Shown here: one piece after another, positions 1 through 7,928 of the stretch
How the letters are laid out: each line of letters opens with the position of its first letter
How positions within the stretch are numbered: position 1 is the first letter of the stretch
From: Gemmobacter megaterium
Lineage (GTDB): Bacteria; Pseudomonadota; Alphaproteobacteria; Rhodobacterales; Rhodobacteraceae
Direction of reading: 5' to 3'
DNA length: 46,446 nucleotides
Assembly: GCF_900156815.1 (NCBI RefSeq)
Contig: NZ_FTOT01000014.1
Location: 1 to 46,446 of the forward strand
Made by a program: the position numbers and the translations under genes
Notes under the pieces: generated by a model
Databases searched by the model: none
The model's input: the letters and a program-made list of their open reading frames with translations, nothing else
Told to the model about the DNA's origin: nothing

Positions 1-32
1 GTCCTGTAGGTCGGGGGTGTAGGTCTGCTCAT
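1..32 (-). CDS. IS5-like transposase, N-terminal fragment
   Basis: The minus strand from base 32 reads ATG followed by codons for MSRPTPPTYR and then leaves the window. This matches the usual start of a group of IS5-family transposases common in Rhodobacteraceae. Only ten residues are visible, so no catalytic residue can be checked. The start lies 63 bases inside the IS terminus. The matching C-terminal end of such a transposase is at the right edge of the window in the same orientation. Confidence 0.65.
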   Translation of the reverse strand, partial: MSRPTPPTYR

Positions 33-95
33 GTATCCCAGCTACCACGCTGGATTCATGAGATGAATCCCACACGGGATTTGTGCAACAGAGCC
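1..95 (-). mobile_element. 5' end of an IS5-like insertion sequence (truncated by window edge)
   Basis: Read on the minus strand, this stretch starts with the terminal sequence GGCTCTGTTGCACAAATC (bases 95 down to 78) and runs into a transposase start codon at base 32. The same 18 bases occur in the opposite orientation at 46353-46370, the other edge of the window, as expected for the two terminal inverted repeats of one element type. The inner sequences next to the two repeats differ, as they should for the left and right ends of an IS. The family assignment (IS5-like) rests on the recalled N-terminus of such transposases and was not searched. Confidence 0.8.
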
Positions 96-332
96 GTGGC
101 GCTCCAAATCACCCTAGACGCACCCCTGTGGGGAAAGCTCGTACTGCATACATGTGACAACAGAGCATGTTGCAACCCATCCCACCTCTACGCGGGCGAT
201 CAATCTGAGAACATGATCGATAGGTGGGAGAGATATCGTTCTGGCGGAAATCGGCAAATTGAGATAGTTAACCACTCTGCACGTAGGTTCATCAAACCTT
301 GGAGCATAAAGCAGCCAACACATAGAGATTGA
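96..332 (+). pseudogene. HNH endonuclease, 5'-truncated by the IS
   Basis: The frame encodes LHTCDNRACCNPSHLYAGDQ followed by SENMIDRW, the compact HNH motif typical of phage and mobile-element HNH nucleases (HxCDNxxCCNPxHLxxGxxxxN). The Cys residues would bind zinc, and the His and Asn residues form the beta-beta-alpha metal nicking site. The open frame continues upstream through the IS terminus to the window edge, and an ATG at base 63 lies inside the IS, so the first part of any such ORF is IS sequence and not HNH protein. The native N-terminus is therefore missing. The stretch is clearly less GC-rich than the core genes. It ends 19 bases from the 3' end of tRNA-Val, which fits a remnant of an element integrated at the tRNA. 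It is probably inactive, though the motif itself is intact. Confidence 0.75.
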
Positions 333-351
333 TAAAATTCAATTAGTTAGT

Positions 352-427
352 TGGTGGGTGATGACGGGCTCGAACCGCCGACATTCTCGGTGTAAACGAG
401 ACGCTCTACCAACTGAGCTAATCACCC
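352..427 (-). tRNA. tRNA-Val (anticodon UAC)
   Basis: The minus strand folds as a full cloverleaf: acceptor GGGTGAT pairs with ATCACCC, the D-arm holds AGTTGGTAGA, the anticodon stem TCTCG/CGAGA encloses the loop TTTACAC (anticodon TAC), and the T-arm contains GGTTCGAGCC. The CCA end appears to be encoded (bases 354-352). Anticodon UAC reads GUA and related valine codons. Its 3' end faces the HNH remnant and the IS, the usual arrangement of a tRNA used as an integration site. Confidence 0.97.
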
Positions 428-437
428 ACAGATCATG

Positions 438-466
438 TGCCTAGCCGATGACCGGCGAATGCGCAA
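438..466 (-). promoter_or_regulatory. possible promoter of tRNA-Val
   Basis: On the minus strand TTGCGC is followed after 17 bases by TAGGCA, about ten bases before the mature tRNA 5' end. Position and spacing suit a housekeeping sigma factor promoter, but the match is only moderate. The rest of 428-632 is the divergent spacer to gph, and I see no further gene in it. Confidence 0.35.
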
Positions 467-632
467 GAGCGCACGACCGGGCGGCGGCATCCCTGCACAT
501 CGCACCCCGACGGATACGGCGCAGGTCGGCCAGCCCCTGCCCCATGCCGCCCCGGCGGGGGCCAATGCAATTGACCTTTGCAGCCCACCGCCCTGCGGGT
601 GTAGGATCCCTCTTTGCCGGGGAGAACACGCC

Positions 633-1280
633 ATGCCTGCCATTGTCTTCGATCTCGACGGAACACTGATCGACAGCGCGCCCGATATCCATGCCGCCGT
701 GAACCGCGTGCTGCAAGACGAAGGCTGCGCCCCGCTGACACTGGCCGAGACGATCGGCTTCATCGGCCACGGGCTCCCGACATTGGTCGATCGGGCACGG
801 GCGTACCGCGGGCTTGCCGCTGCCCGGCAAGACGACATGGTAGAGGCAATGACCCGCCATTATGGCGCGGCCTCCACAGCGTTGACCCGCCCCTATCCTG
901 GCGTTCTTGCCGCGCTGAGCAGCCTGCGCAGCGCCGGATATGTGATCGGCGTCTGCACCAACAAGCCCATCGTCGCAACGCAACGGATTCTGGCCGATCT
1001 CGGGCTGGCCGATCACATGGCCGCAGTCGTCGGCGGTGACAGCCTGGAGGTGAAAAAGCCCGATCCCGCCCCCTTGCGGCTTGCCTTCGACAGGCTGGGC
1101 AGGCGCGCTCTGGTCTATGTCGGGGACAGCGAGGTCGATGCCGAAACTGCGCGAGCCGCCGGGGTGCCGTTTGCCCTGTTCACACGCGGCTACCGCAAGA
1201 CCCCCGTCACGGCCCTGCCCCACCGGCTGGCGTTCGAGGATTTCGCCCGCCTGCCCGCGCTGGTCTCGTCGCTGCCCTGA
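633..1280 (+). CDS. gph: phosphoglycolate phosphatase (HAD family)
   Basis: The 215-residue product is a HAD-superfamily phosphatase. The nucleophile motif FDLDGT lies at residues 6-11 (Asp7 nucleophile, Asp9 acid/base), a CTNKP segment gives the motif II Thr, Lys is present in KKPDP (motif III), and GDSEVD gives the metal-binding acidic motif. Length and motif spacing match Gph, which removes 2-phosphoglycolate produced by Rubisco oxygenation or by DNA repair. A longer frame extends upstream, but the ATG at 633, just after a GGGGAGAA ribosome site, begins right before the conserved N-terminus. It stands alone between tRNA-Val and the decarboxylase gene. Another HAD phosphatase of the same subfamily cannot be excluded by sequence alone. 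Confidence 0.88.
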   Translation: MPAIVFDLDGTLIDSAPDIHAAVNRVLQDEGCAPLTLAETIGFIGHGLPTLVDRARAYRGLAAARQDDMVEAMTRHYGAASTALTRPYPGVLAALSSLRSAGYVIGVCTNKPIVATQRILADLGLADHMAAVVGGDSLEVKKPDPAPLRLAFDRLGRRALVYVGDSEVDAETARAAGVPFALFTRGYRKTPVTALPHRLAFEDFARLPALVSSLP

Positions 1281-1340
1281 CGGCTTGCCCGCCGCCTCCG
1301 ACGATGCAAGATGGCATCACGGTGACAAGGGGGAACGGCG

Positions 1341-2726
1341 ATGAACCACGATGATCTGCGCGACTGGTCGAAACGGGCGGCGGACTGGGCACATCACTAT
1401 CACGCCGGGCTGCGGGATCGCCCCGTGCGCGCAACCATCGCGCCGGGTTCGCTGCGCGATGCCCTGCCCGCCGCAGCGCCAGAGGCGGGCGAGCCGATGG
1501 AACAGATCTGGAAGGATTTTCAGGCGCTTGTTCCCGATGCGATGACCCATTGGCAGCATCCGCGCTTTTTCGCCTATTTTCCCGCGAATGCGGCCCCGGT
1601 GTCGATGCTGGCCGAGCAACTGGCCAATGCGATGGCCGCACAGGCCATGCTGTGGCAGACCGCCCCCGCCGCAACCGAGATCGAACAGGCGATGATGGTC
1701 TGGCTGCGCAAGGCGATCGGCCTGCCAGCGCGGTTTACCGGCACCATCCATGACAGCGCCACATCGGCAACCCTTTCGGCGGTCCTGACCATGCGCGAGC
1801 GCGCCCTGGGCTGGCGTGGCATTGCCGAAGGGCTGTCGGGCGCGCCGCGCCTGCGGCTGTATGCCAGCGCCGAAACCCATTCCAGCGTGGACAAGGCCGC
1901 GCGGCTGGCCGGAATCGGGCAGGACAATCTGGTCAAGGTGCCGACCGACGCCAGCCTGTCGATGGATCCCGCCGCGCTTGCCGATGCGATATCTGCCGAC
2001 CGGGCGGCCGGCGCGCTGCCCATCGGCGTGGTGATCTGTGCCGGCGGCACCAGTGTCGGCGCCTTTGACAGGGTGGGCGATGTGATCGCCGTCGCCCGCA
2101 CCGAGGGGCTGCCCACCCATGTCGATGCCGCCTGGGCCGGAAGCGCGATGATCTGCCCCGAATTCCGCGCGCTTTGGGCCGGGGTCGAAGGTGCGGACAG
2201 CCTGGTCTTCAACCCGCACAAATGGCTGGGGGCGCAGTTCGATTGTGCGGTGCAGTTCATCGCCGATCCGGGTGCACAGATCCGCACCATGGGCCTGCGC
2301 CCCACCTATCTGGAGACGCCCGACGACGAGGAGATCGTCAATTTCAACGAATGGACCGTGCCGCTGGGCCGCAGGTTCCGCGCCCTGAAGCTGTGGTTCC
2401 TGCTGCGCGCCCATGGGCTGGAGGATCTGCGCCAACGCATCCGCAACCATGTGGCATGGGCACACCAGGCACGCGACGCGCTGGCCGCCTTGCCGGGGGT
2501 CGAGATCGTGACGGAGCCCTCGCTTTCGCTGTTCAGCTTTGCCTTGCGCGATGGCGATGCCGCGACCGAGGCCCTGCTGCGGCGGATCAACGACGATGGG
2601 CGCATCTATCTGACCCAGACGCGGCACGGTGGGCGCTATGTGATCCGGGTGCAGGTCGGCGCGTTTGATTGCACCAGGGCGGATGTAGAGGTGATCGCAC
2701 AGGTGGTGCAGGATCTGTTGCCATGA
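1341..2726 (+). CDS. PLP-dependent aromatic amino acid decarboxylase family protein
   Basis: This 461-residue protein belongs to the group II pyridoxal-phosphate decarboxylases (aromatic-L-amino-acid, tyrosine and histidine type). It has the substrate-side segment HPRFFAYFPANAAP (about 73-86), the conserved His in AETHSS (His180, expected to stack on PLP), the Asp in HVDAAWAGSA (Asp262, expected to contact the PLP ring nitrogen) and the Schiff-base lysine in NPHKWLG (Lys294). Length is typical. The exact substrate (L-DOPA, tyrosine, tryptophan or phenylalanine) cannot be read from sequence. The stop overlaps the start of the next gene as ATGA, so the two are probably translated together. The start at 1341 follows a GGGGGAACGG ribosome site. 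Confidence 0.85.
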   Translation: MNHDDLRDWSKRAADWAHHYHAGLRDRPVRATIAPGSLRDALPAAAPEAGEPMEQIWKDFQALVPDAMTHWQHPRFFAYFPANAAPVSMLAEQLANAMAAQAMLWQTAPAATEIEQAMMVWLRKAIGLPARFTGTIHDSATSATLSAVLTMRERALGWRGIAEGLSGAPRLRLYASAETHSSVDKAARLAGIGQDNLVKVPTDASLSMDPAALADAISADRAAGALPIGVVICAGGTSVGAFDRVGDVIAVARTEGLPTHVDAAWAGSAMICPEFRALWAGVEGADSLVFNPHKWLGAQFDCAVQFIADPGAQIRTMGLRPTYLETPDDEEIVNFNEWTVPLGRRFRALKLWFLLRAHGLEDLRQRIRNHVAWAHQARDALAALPGVEIVTEPSLSLFSFALRDGDAATEALLRRINDDGRIYLTQTRHGGRYVIRVQVGAFDCTRADVEVIAQVVQDLLP

Positions 2727-3568
2727 TCCTGCGCGCGCTCCTGCTGGTTCTGGCGCTTGCCCTGCCCGCCGCAGCGGATCTGCCTGCACCGCTTTCGCCC
2801 CATGTCAGCGATTTCGCCGAGGTGCTGGACCCCGAGGCCGAGGCCCGCCTGAGCGCGACCTTGCAAAGCTTGCGCAGCGATCCCGGCACAGAGGTGGCGG
2901 TGGTCACTATCCGCAGCCGGGGCGAGCATGGCCAGTGGGACGGGATCGAGAGCCTTGCCAAGGCGTTGTTCAACCAGTGGGGCATCGGCGATCCCGCCCG
3001 CAACGATGGCATCCTGATCCTTGTGGCCGTCGAAGACCGCGAGGCGCGGATTGCGCTTGGCGCCGGCTATCCGCCGGTATGGGACGGTCGCGCCCTGCGG
3101 GTGATGGATGCGCTTATGGTGCCCCGGTTTGCCGAAGGTGACTATGCAGGCGCGCTGGAGGCGGGCCTGGCCGGTCTGGACACCCATCTGATCCGCCCCT
3201 TTCGCGCGGGCACCCAGGTTCAGGGCACCGAAGGAATGCCGGAGGTGCCAGGCAGCGGGCCGCCGTGGGATTTGATGCTGTTTGGCGCGTTCGTGGCGGG
3301 GGTTCTGGGCCTGAGCGGCTGGAAATCCCGCCACCGGATCGGGGATCGGATTGCCCGGCGCCGCCCCTGCCCATCCTGCGGCAGGATGGGCGTGGTCATC
3401 GAATCGCACAGCGCCGCGAACCACCTGATCCGCCGCAGGTGCCCACATTGCGACTGGCACCATGACCGCAACGAAGAACCGCCCGCGCGCAAGGATGATG
3501 CGCCGGGCGGGGCAGGCGGTTTTGGCGGCGGCCATTCCTCGGGTGGCGGCGCAACCGGGCGCTGGTAG
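2723..3568 (+). CDS. TPM-domain membrane protein with Cys-pair motif and Gly-rich tail (YgcG-like)
   Basis: The 281-residue product has a signal peptide (residues 1-18, ending PAAA), a TPM domain (about 24-160; HVSDFAEVLDPEAE near its start), one membrane segment (about 184-199), a CPSCG...CPHC pair (216-243) that could bind zinc, and a Gly/Ser-rich C-terminus ending in GRW. This is the usual architecture of YgcG/TPM phosphatase-like proteins (TLP18.3/Psb32/MOLO-1 family). Its role in bacteria is poorly defined; photosystem repair is known only for plant relatives. The start overlaps the decarboxylase stop by four bases. It ends one base before the stop of the convergent MBL-fold gene, with no terminator between them. 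Confidence 0.82.
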   Translation: MILRALLLVLALALPAAADLPAPLSPHVSDFAEVLDPEAEARLSATLQSLRSDPGTEVAVVTIRSRGEHGQWDGIESLAKALFNQWGIGDPARNDGILILVAVEDREARIALGAGYPPVWDGRALRVMDALMVPRFAEGDYAGALEAGLAGLDTHLIRPFRAGTQVQGTEGMPEVPGSGPPWDLMLFGAFVAGVLGLSGWKSRHRIGDRIARRRPCPSCGRMGVVIESHSAANHLIRRRCPHCDWHHDRNEEPPARKDDAPGGAGGFGGGHSSGGGATGRW

Positions 3569-4492
3569 CTAGTCCAGCATCGTCTGATAGGACGCCGGCA
3601 CATAGCGGAAGGCATCGCCCTCTGCCGCGACATAGCCCAGCGCCGGGAACGGCATGTGATAGCCGATGAACGGCACACGGTCGGCCGCCAGCATCCCAAG
3701 CACGCGGCGCCGCGAGGCGGCGGCTTTGGCCTTGTCCATGTCGAAGCGGACCTCCCAATCGGGATTCTGGACCGACCAGATGAAATGGTTCGCCGTATCG
3801 GCAATCAGCATCAACTGTTCGCCATCGCTTTCGATCATGTAGGCCATATGGCCCGGCGTATGTCCATCGGCCAGCATCGCCGTCACGCCCGAAGCCACCG
3901 CCCCGCCATCGTCCAGAAACGCCATCTTGTCATTCAGCGGCTTGACGGCCTTGTTGAACCCTTCGTTTCCGGCCTGCGACCAGTGATTGTGCTCAATGGC
4001 GCCGGTGACATAGCGGGCATTCGCAAAGGTCGGCCCGCCCTCTCCCATCAGGCCACCGATATGATCGCCGTGCATATGGGTCAGCACCACGACATCGACC
4101 TGATCGGGCGTCACGCCAGCCTGATCCAGCGCGGCAACAATGCCCGCTGCGGAGACCCCGGTATCGAACAGGATCAGCTCGGATCCGGTGTTCACCAGTG
4201 TCGGCGTGAAAAAGAACTGCGCCTTGTCGGTGGGAATAAAGGCGGCCTCGGATGCGGCGGCAAATGCCTCGGCGCTGGTGTTCAGGCCGAAAATCTCGTG
4301 CGGGTTCGGCACGGTGCGGGTGCCTGCCAACAGCGCCGTAACCTCGAAACCGCCAAGCGTGAAACGGTTCGCCAGCCGCTGCGACGGGCCTTGCAACGGG
4401 GCGGCGGCCATGGCGGCGGGGCCGACGGCGGCCACCATCGGCGCGGCAGCCGCGGCCACAAGCGCATGGCGGCGGGTCAGTTTGATGGACAT
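3569..4492 (-). CDS. Tat-exported metallo-beta-lactamase-fold hydrolase
   Basis: This 307-residue MBL-fold protein starts with a twin-arginine type signal (LTRRHALVAAAAA, then a hydrophobic stretch to about residue 32), so it is probably exported folded to the periplasm. The metal-binding motif THMHGDH is at 138-144, a further ligand His is in DGHTPGH (His211) and the bridging Asp is in IADTANH (Asp232). This is the complete binuclear zinc site. The family includes lactonases and other hydrolases; nothing visible points to true beta-lactamase activity. The gene is single, facing away from the metallopeptidase and converging on the TPM gene. Confidence 0.85.
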   Translation of the reverse strand: MSIKLTRRHALVAAAAAPMVAAVGPAAMAAAPLQGPSQRLANRFTLGGFEVTALLAGTRTVPNPHEIFGLNTSAEAFAAASEAAFIPTDKAQFFFTPTLVNTGSELILFDTGVSAAGIVAALDQAGVTPDQVDVVVLTHMHGDHIGGLMGEGGPTFANARYVTGAIEHNHWSQAGNEGFNKAVKPLNDKMAFLDDGGAVASGVTAMLADGHTPGHMAYMIESDGEQLMLIADTANHFIWSVQNPDWEVRFDMDKAKAAASRRRVLGMLAADRVPFIGYHMPFPALGYVAAEGDAFRYVPASYQTMLD

Positions 4493-4646
4493 CGCATCTC
4501 TCCCTTTTCCCGGATCGTATCAGCCTGACACAGACCGGCCTGCGTCACGGCTCAAGTTTTCGTGTGCGTGCGCCGGGCGCGACGGTCGGCTCCGGCATCT
4601 GGGATACGCGCGGCGGCCCCCCTTGGATGACCAGCGGCGCCCGCGC

Positions 4647-5090
4647 TCATTCCCACCAGCGGTCGATCGCGGCAATCTCGTTGTCCGACCAGCCAAAATG
4701 ATGCGCCAGTTCGTGCACCATCACATGCCCCACCAGATCTGCCAGCGCCACATCACCGCGGTCGATCCATTCCTCCAGAATAGGGCGCCGGAACAACCAG
4801 ATCACATCGGGGCCCATCGGCTGATCCATGACCGATTTTTCGGGCAGCGGCGTGCCTTCGTAAAGGCCGGTCAGTTCGAACGGATCCTCCATGTCCATCG
4901 CGTCCAGGATGTCCTGGGGCGCGAATTCAGCGATCCGCAACACCACATGCGTGGCTGCGGCGCGGTAAACCTCTGGCAGTTCGGCGACCGCCCCGCGCGC
5001 CATGCGTTCGATATCGTCCAGTCCGGGCGCAGGCATATTGGGCCAATCGGGGCCTGCCCCGTCAGCGGCAGGATTGTCGGGCGTGGTCAT
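4647..5090 (-). CDS. small zincin-like metallopeptidase (HExxH, DUF1025-type)
   Basis: The start at 5090 is chosen because AGGAGGTG lies just upstream on the minus strand; it gives 147 residues. The only strong motif is VHELAHHFGWSDNEI at about 125-139: HELAH supplies two zinc ligands and the catalytic Glu, and HFGWSD extends it, as in the small cytosolic metallopeptidase family formerly called DUF1025. No signal peptide or membrane segment is present. The family's substrate is unknown. It is divergent from gltX, with 74 bases between the two starts. A longer in-frame start at 5162 would run into the gltX leader and lacks conserved sequence. Confidence 0.8.
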   Translation of the reverse strand: MTTPDNPAADGAGPDWPNMPAPGLDDIERMARGAVAELPEVYRAAATHVVLRIAEFAPQDILDAMDMEDPFELTGLYEGTPLPEKSVMDQPMGPDVIWLFRRPILEEWIDRGDVALADLVGHVMVHELAHHFGWSDNEIAAIDRWWE

Positions 5091-5164
5091 TGCAGCACCT
5101 CCTGACCCGATATGGACTTTTCCCGGCGCTTGTGAAAGGTAACAGCCTGCATCGGAGTCCACCC

Positions 5165-6487
5165 ATGACCGTTACCCGCTTCGCCCCCTCGCCCACCGGC
5201 TATCTGCATATCGGCAACCTGCGCGCCGCGTTGATGAATTTTCTGATCGCGCGCCAACAGGGCGGCACCTTCATCCTGCGGATGGACGATACCGATCAGG
5301 AACGATCGAAACAGGAATATATCGACGGGATCTTTGCCGATCTCGACTGGCTGGGCCTGACCTGGGATCGCGTGGAATACCAGTCCAGGCGCGTCGGCCG
5401 CTATGCCGAAGCTGCGGATGACCTGAAGGCCAAAGGTCGGTTCTACGAAGTGTTCGAAACCCCGACTGAACTGGACCTGAAGCGCAAGAAGCTGCTGAAC
5501 ATGGGCAAGCCGCCGGTCTATGACCGCGCGGGACTGGCGCTTTCGGACGATGACAGGGCACGGATGCGCGCCGAGGGGCGGGCAGGCTATTGGCGGTTCC
5601 TGCTGGATCAGGAACGCATCGAATGGACCGACGGCATTCTTGGCCCGATCTCCATCGACGCGGCCAGCGTGTCGGATCCGGTGATGATCAAGGCCGATGG
5701 TCAGGTTCTGTATACCTTTGCCTCGTCGGTCGATGATATCGACATGGGCGTCACGCATATCGTGCGCGGGGCCGATCATGTGACGAACACCGCGACGCAG
5801 ATCCAGATCATGCAGGCGATGGGCGGCACCCCGCCGCAGTTCGCCCACCACAGCCTGCTGACCGGGCCGCAAGGCGAGGCGCTGTCCAAACGGCTGGGCA
5901 CGCTGTCCTTGCGCGACCTGCGTGAACAGGGGATCGAGCCGATGGCAATCCTGTCGCTGATGGCGCGGCTGGGGTCGTCGAAGCCGGTGGAAGTGGCAAG
6001 TTCGATGCAGGATCTGATCGACGGGTTCGAGATCGGCAGCTTTGGCGCGGCCCCGACGAAATTCGATGCCGAGGATCTGAAGCCGCTGACCCGCGCCTTC
6101 GTGCAACGCCTGCCGCTGGAGGCCGTGGCAGACCGCCTGGCCGAACTGGGTGTGCCGCAGGATGTGCAGCCTGCCTTTTGGGCGGTGGCAAGCCAGAACA
6201 TCGAAATCCGCGCCGATCTGGCGCAGTGGTGGGCCTTGTGCCGCGACGGGGCAGAGCCCGTGGTGGCCCCGGAGGATGCCGATTTCGTCCGCGAGGCCCT
6301 TGCCCTGCTGCCCGCCCGCCCCTGGGGGCCGGACAGTTGGTCAGCCTGGACCAATGCTGTAAAGACCGCGACGGGACGCAAGGGCAAGGGGCTGTTCATG
6401 CCGCTGCGCCGGGCGTTGACCGGCATGGACCACGGGCCTGAAATGGCCGCGCTTATGCCGTTGTTGCAGGTTGTGCGCGGGATCTGA
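5165..6487 (+). CDS. gltX: glutamate--tRNA ligase (shorter second-type GluRS)
   Basis: This 440-residue class I synthetase attaches glutamate to tRNA-Glu. The HIGH motif appears as PSPTGYLHIGN (8-18) and the KMSKS equivalent as ALSKRLG (239-245), with the catalytic-domain segment GADHVTNTATQ in between. The anticodon-binding C-terminal half is present but compact. Only one Cys occurs in the whole protein, so no zinc-binding cluster is available. Many alphaproteobacteria carry two paralogues, and length and motif form resemble the shorter GltX2 kind; whether it charges tRNA-Gln as a substrate for GatCAB cannot be told here. The ATG at 5165 follows CGGAG and begins directly at the conserved N-terminus. 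Confidence 0.93.
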   Translation: MTVTRFAPSPTGYLHIGNLRAALMNFLIARQQGGTFILRMDDTDQERSKQEYIDGIFADLDWLGLTWDRVEYQSRRVGRYAEAADDLKAKGRFYEVFETPTELDLKRKKLLNMGKPPVYDRAGLALSDDDRARMRAEGRAGYWRFLLDQERIEWTDGILGPISIDAASVSDPVMIKADGQVLYTFASSVDDIDMGVTHIVRGADHVTNTATQIQIMQAMGGTPPQFAHHSLLTGPQGEALSKRLGTLSLRDLREQGIEPMAILSLMARLGSSKPVEVASSMQDLIDGFEIGSFGAAPTKFDAEDLKPLTRAFVQRLPLEAVADRLAELGVPQDVQPAFWAVASQNIEIRADLAQWWALCRDGAEPVVAPEDADFVREALALLPARPWGPDSWSAWTNAVKTATGRKGKGLFMPLRRALTGMDHGPEMAALMPLLQVVRGI

Positions 6488-6500
6488 CCCGAGGCGCGGG

Positions 6501-6585
6501 ACACCCGGCCCCTGGGGAGGGGGCCGTCTGCCCCTTTCCCCGGCCCCTCCCCGAGGATATTTTCCTCAGAGCGAATGGGTAAGGG
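6501..6585 (+). repeat. diverged copy of the dispersed GC-hairpin/TATTTT element
   Basis: Between gltX and the MATE gene lies GGGGAGGGGGCCGTCTGCCC, then a C-rich tract and CCCCGAGGATATTTTCCTCAG. This has the same order of parts (G-rich arm, C-rich arm, ATTTT, purine tail ending near ATG) as the two near-identical copies at 10318 and 41289, but is clearly diverged. It fills most of the 106-base gap. Confidence 0.5.
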
Positions 6586-6593
6586 TATTGGGA

Positions 6594-7928
6594 ATGCAGG
6601 CGGGACGCGCGAAGTTTCTGGAGGGCAACCTCTTTCGCCATGTGACGGTGATGTCGCTGACCGGATCGGTCGGGTTGATGGCGGTGTTCCTGGTCGATCT
6701 GATGAGCATGTTGTTCATCTCGATGTTGGCACGGCCCGAACTGACCGCCGCGATCGGCTATGGCGGCACAATCATGTTCCTGGTGATTTCGTTCGGCATC
6801 GGGTTGTCGGTGGCGGCAGGGGCTGTCGTGTCGATGGCCGTGGGCGCGCGGAACGAGGTCGAGGTCAAGGCCAAGACCACGCATTCGGTGATCCTGTCCG
6901 CGATCTTTGGCGTGATCGTCATGCTGGCGGCCTGGGCGCTGTTGCCGCTGATGGTGGCGGCGCTGGGGGCGACCGGCCAGGTCTATGACCTGACGGTGCA
7001 TTTCCTGTTCCTGGTCATCGCCTCGGTCCCCTTTCTCAAGGTGGGCATGGTGGGGGGCGCGATCCTGCGGGCGCATGGCGATGCGCGGCGCTCCATGACA
7101 TCGACCCTGTGGGGCGCCGGGGTGGCCGCCGTGCTGAACCCCGTGCTGATCCTGTGGGCCGGCATGGACCTGACAGGGGCGGCGATTGCAACGATTGCCT
7201 CGCGCATGGTGATTGCCGGCGTGGCGGTCTGGCAGGTGCACAAGGTTTACAACGGGTTCATCCGCACCACGCCGGCCGATGTGCTGGGCGATGTGCGCCC
7301 GATCTCGCGCATTGCGGTGCCCGCGATCCTGGCACAGATCGCCACGCCGCTGGGCTATGCCTTTGTTACCCGCGCCATGTCGGATTTCGGCGAAGCGGCG
7401 GTGGCGGGCATGGCGATTGCCGGACGGCTGACCCCGGTGGCCTTTGGCGTGATCTTTGCGCTGGCCGGATCCATCGGGCCGATCATCGGGCAGAACCATG
7501 GCGCGCGGCAACCCGAACGGGTGCGCGAGGCATTCTTTGCCTCGCTCTGGTTCGCCGGGATCGTGGTCGGTCTGGTCTCGCTGACCCTGTACGTGCTGCG
7601 CGCCCCGATTGCCGATGCCTTCCACGCGGAAGGGTTGACGCGCGATCTGGTCTATCTGTTCTGCGGGCCGCTGGCGGCGCTGTGGTATTTCATTGCCATC
7701 ATCTTTGTGGCCAATGCGGCGTTCAACAACCTCGGGCGGCCCTTCACCTCGACCTGGACGAACTGGGCGCGCAGCACCGTGGGGACCATCATCCCGGTGT
7801 GGATCGGCGCACGGATGGCAGGTGCCATCGGGGTGATGTGGGGGCAGGCCTTTGCCGGGGTGGTCTTTGGCTTGCTGTCGCTGTGGCTGGCGCTGCGGCT
7901 GGTCCGGGTGCCGCGCGCTACGCCGTGA
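6594..7928 (+). CDS. MATE family multidrug/metabolite efflux transporter
   Basis: The 444-residue protein is hydrophobic throughout, with about 12 predicted membrane helices arranged as two homologous halves, matching the length and layout of MATE (NorM-like) exporters. They expel cationic drugs or metabolites in exchange for Na+ or H+. The N-terminal segment LFRHVTVMSLTGSVGLMAVFLVD and the later NHGARQPERVREA loop are typical. The ATG at 6594 is preceded by GGGTATTGGGA; an upstream in-frame extension reads through the repeat element and is not credible. The 3' end overlaps the convergent GGCT-like gene by 11 bases. Substrate unknown. Confidence 0.87.
   Translation: MQAGRAKFLEGNLFRHVTVMSLTGSVGLMAVFLVDLMSMLFISMLARPELTAAIGYGGTIMFLVISFGIGLSVAAGAVVSMAVGARNEVEVKAKTTHSVILSAIFGVIVMLAAWALLPLMVAALGATGQVYDLTVHFLFLVIASVPFLKVGMVGGAILRAHGDARRSMTSTLWGAGVAAVLNPVLILWAGMDLTGAAIATIASRMVIAGVAVWQVHKVYNGFIRTTPADVLGDVRPISRIAVPAILAQIATPLGYAFVTRAMSDFGEAAVAGMAIAGRLTPVAFGVIFALAGSIGPIIGQNHGARQPERVREAFFASLWFAGIVVGLVSLTLYVLRAPIADAFHAEGLTRDLVYLFCGPLAALWYFIAIIFVANAAFNNLGRPFTSTWTNWARSTVGTIIPVWIGARMAGAIGVMWGQAFAGVVFGLLSLWLALRLVRVPRATP

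Noticed and set aside
63-332. A complete 89-residue HNH protein starting at the ATG at base 63
   Set aside because: Bases 63-95 belong to the IS terminus, so the first 11 codons are IS sequence and the native N-terminus is missing.
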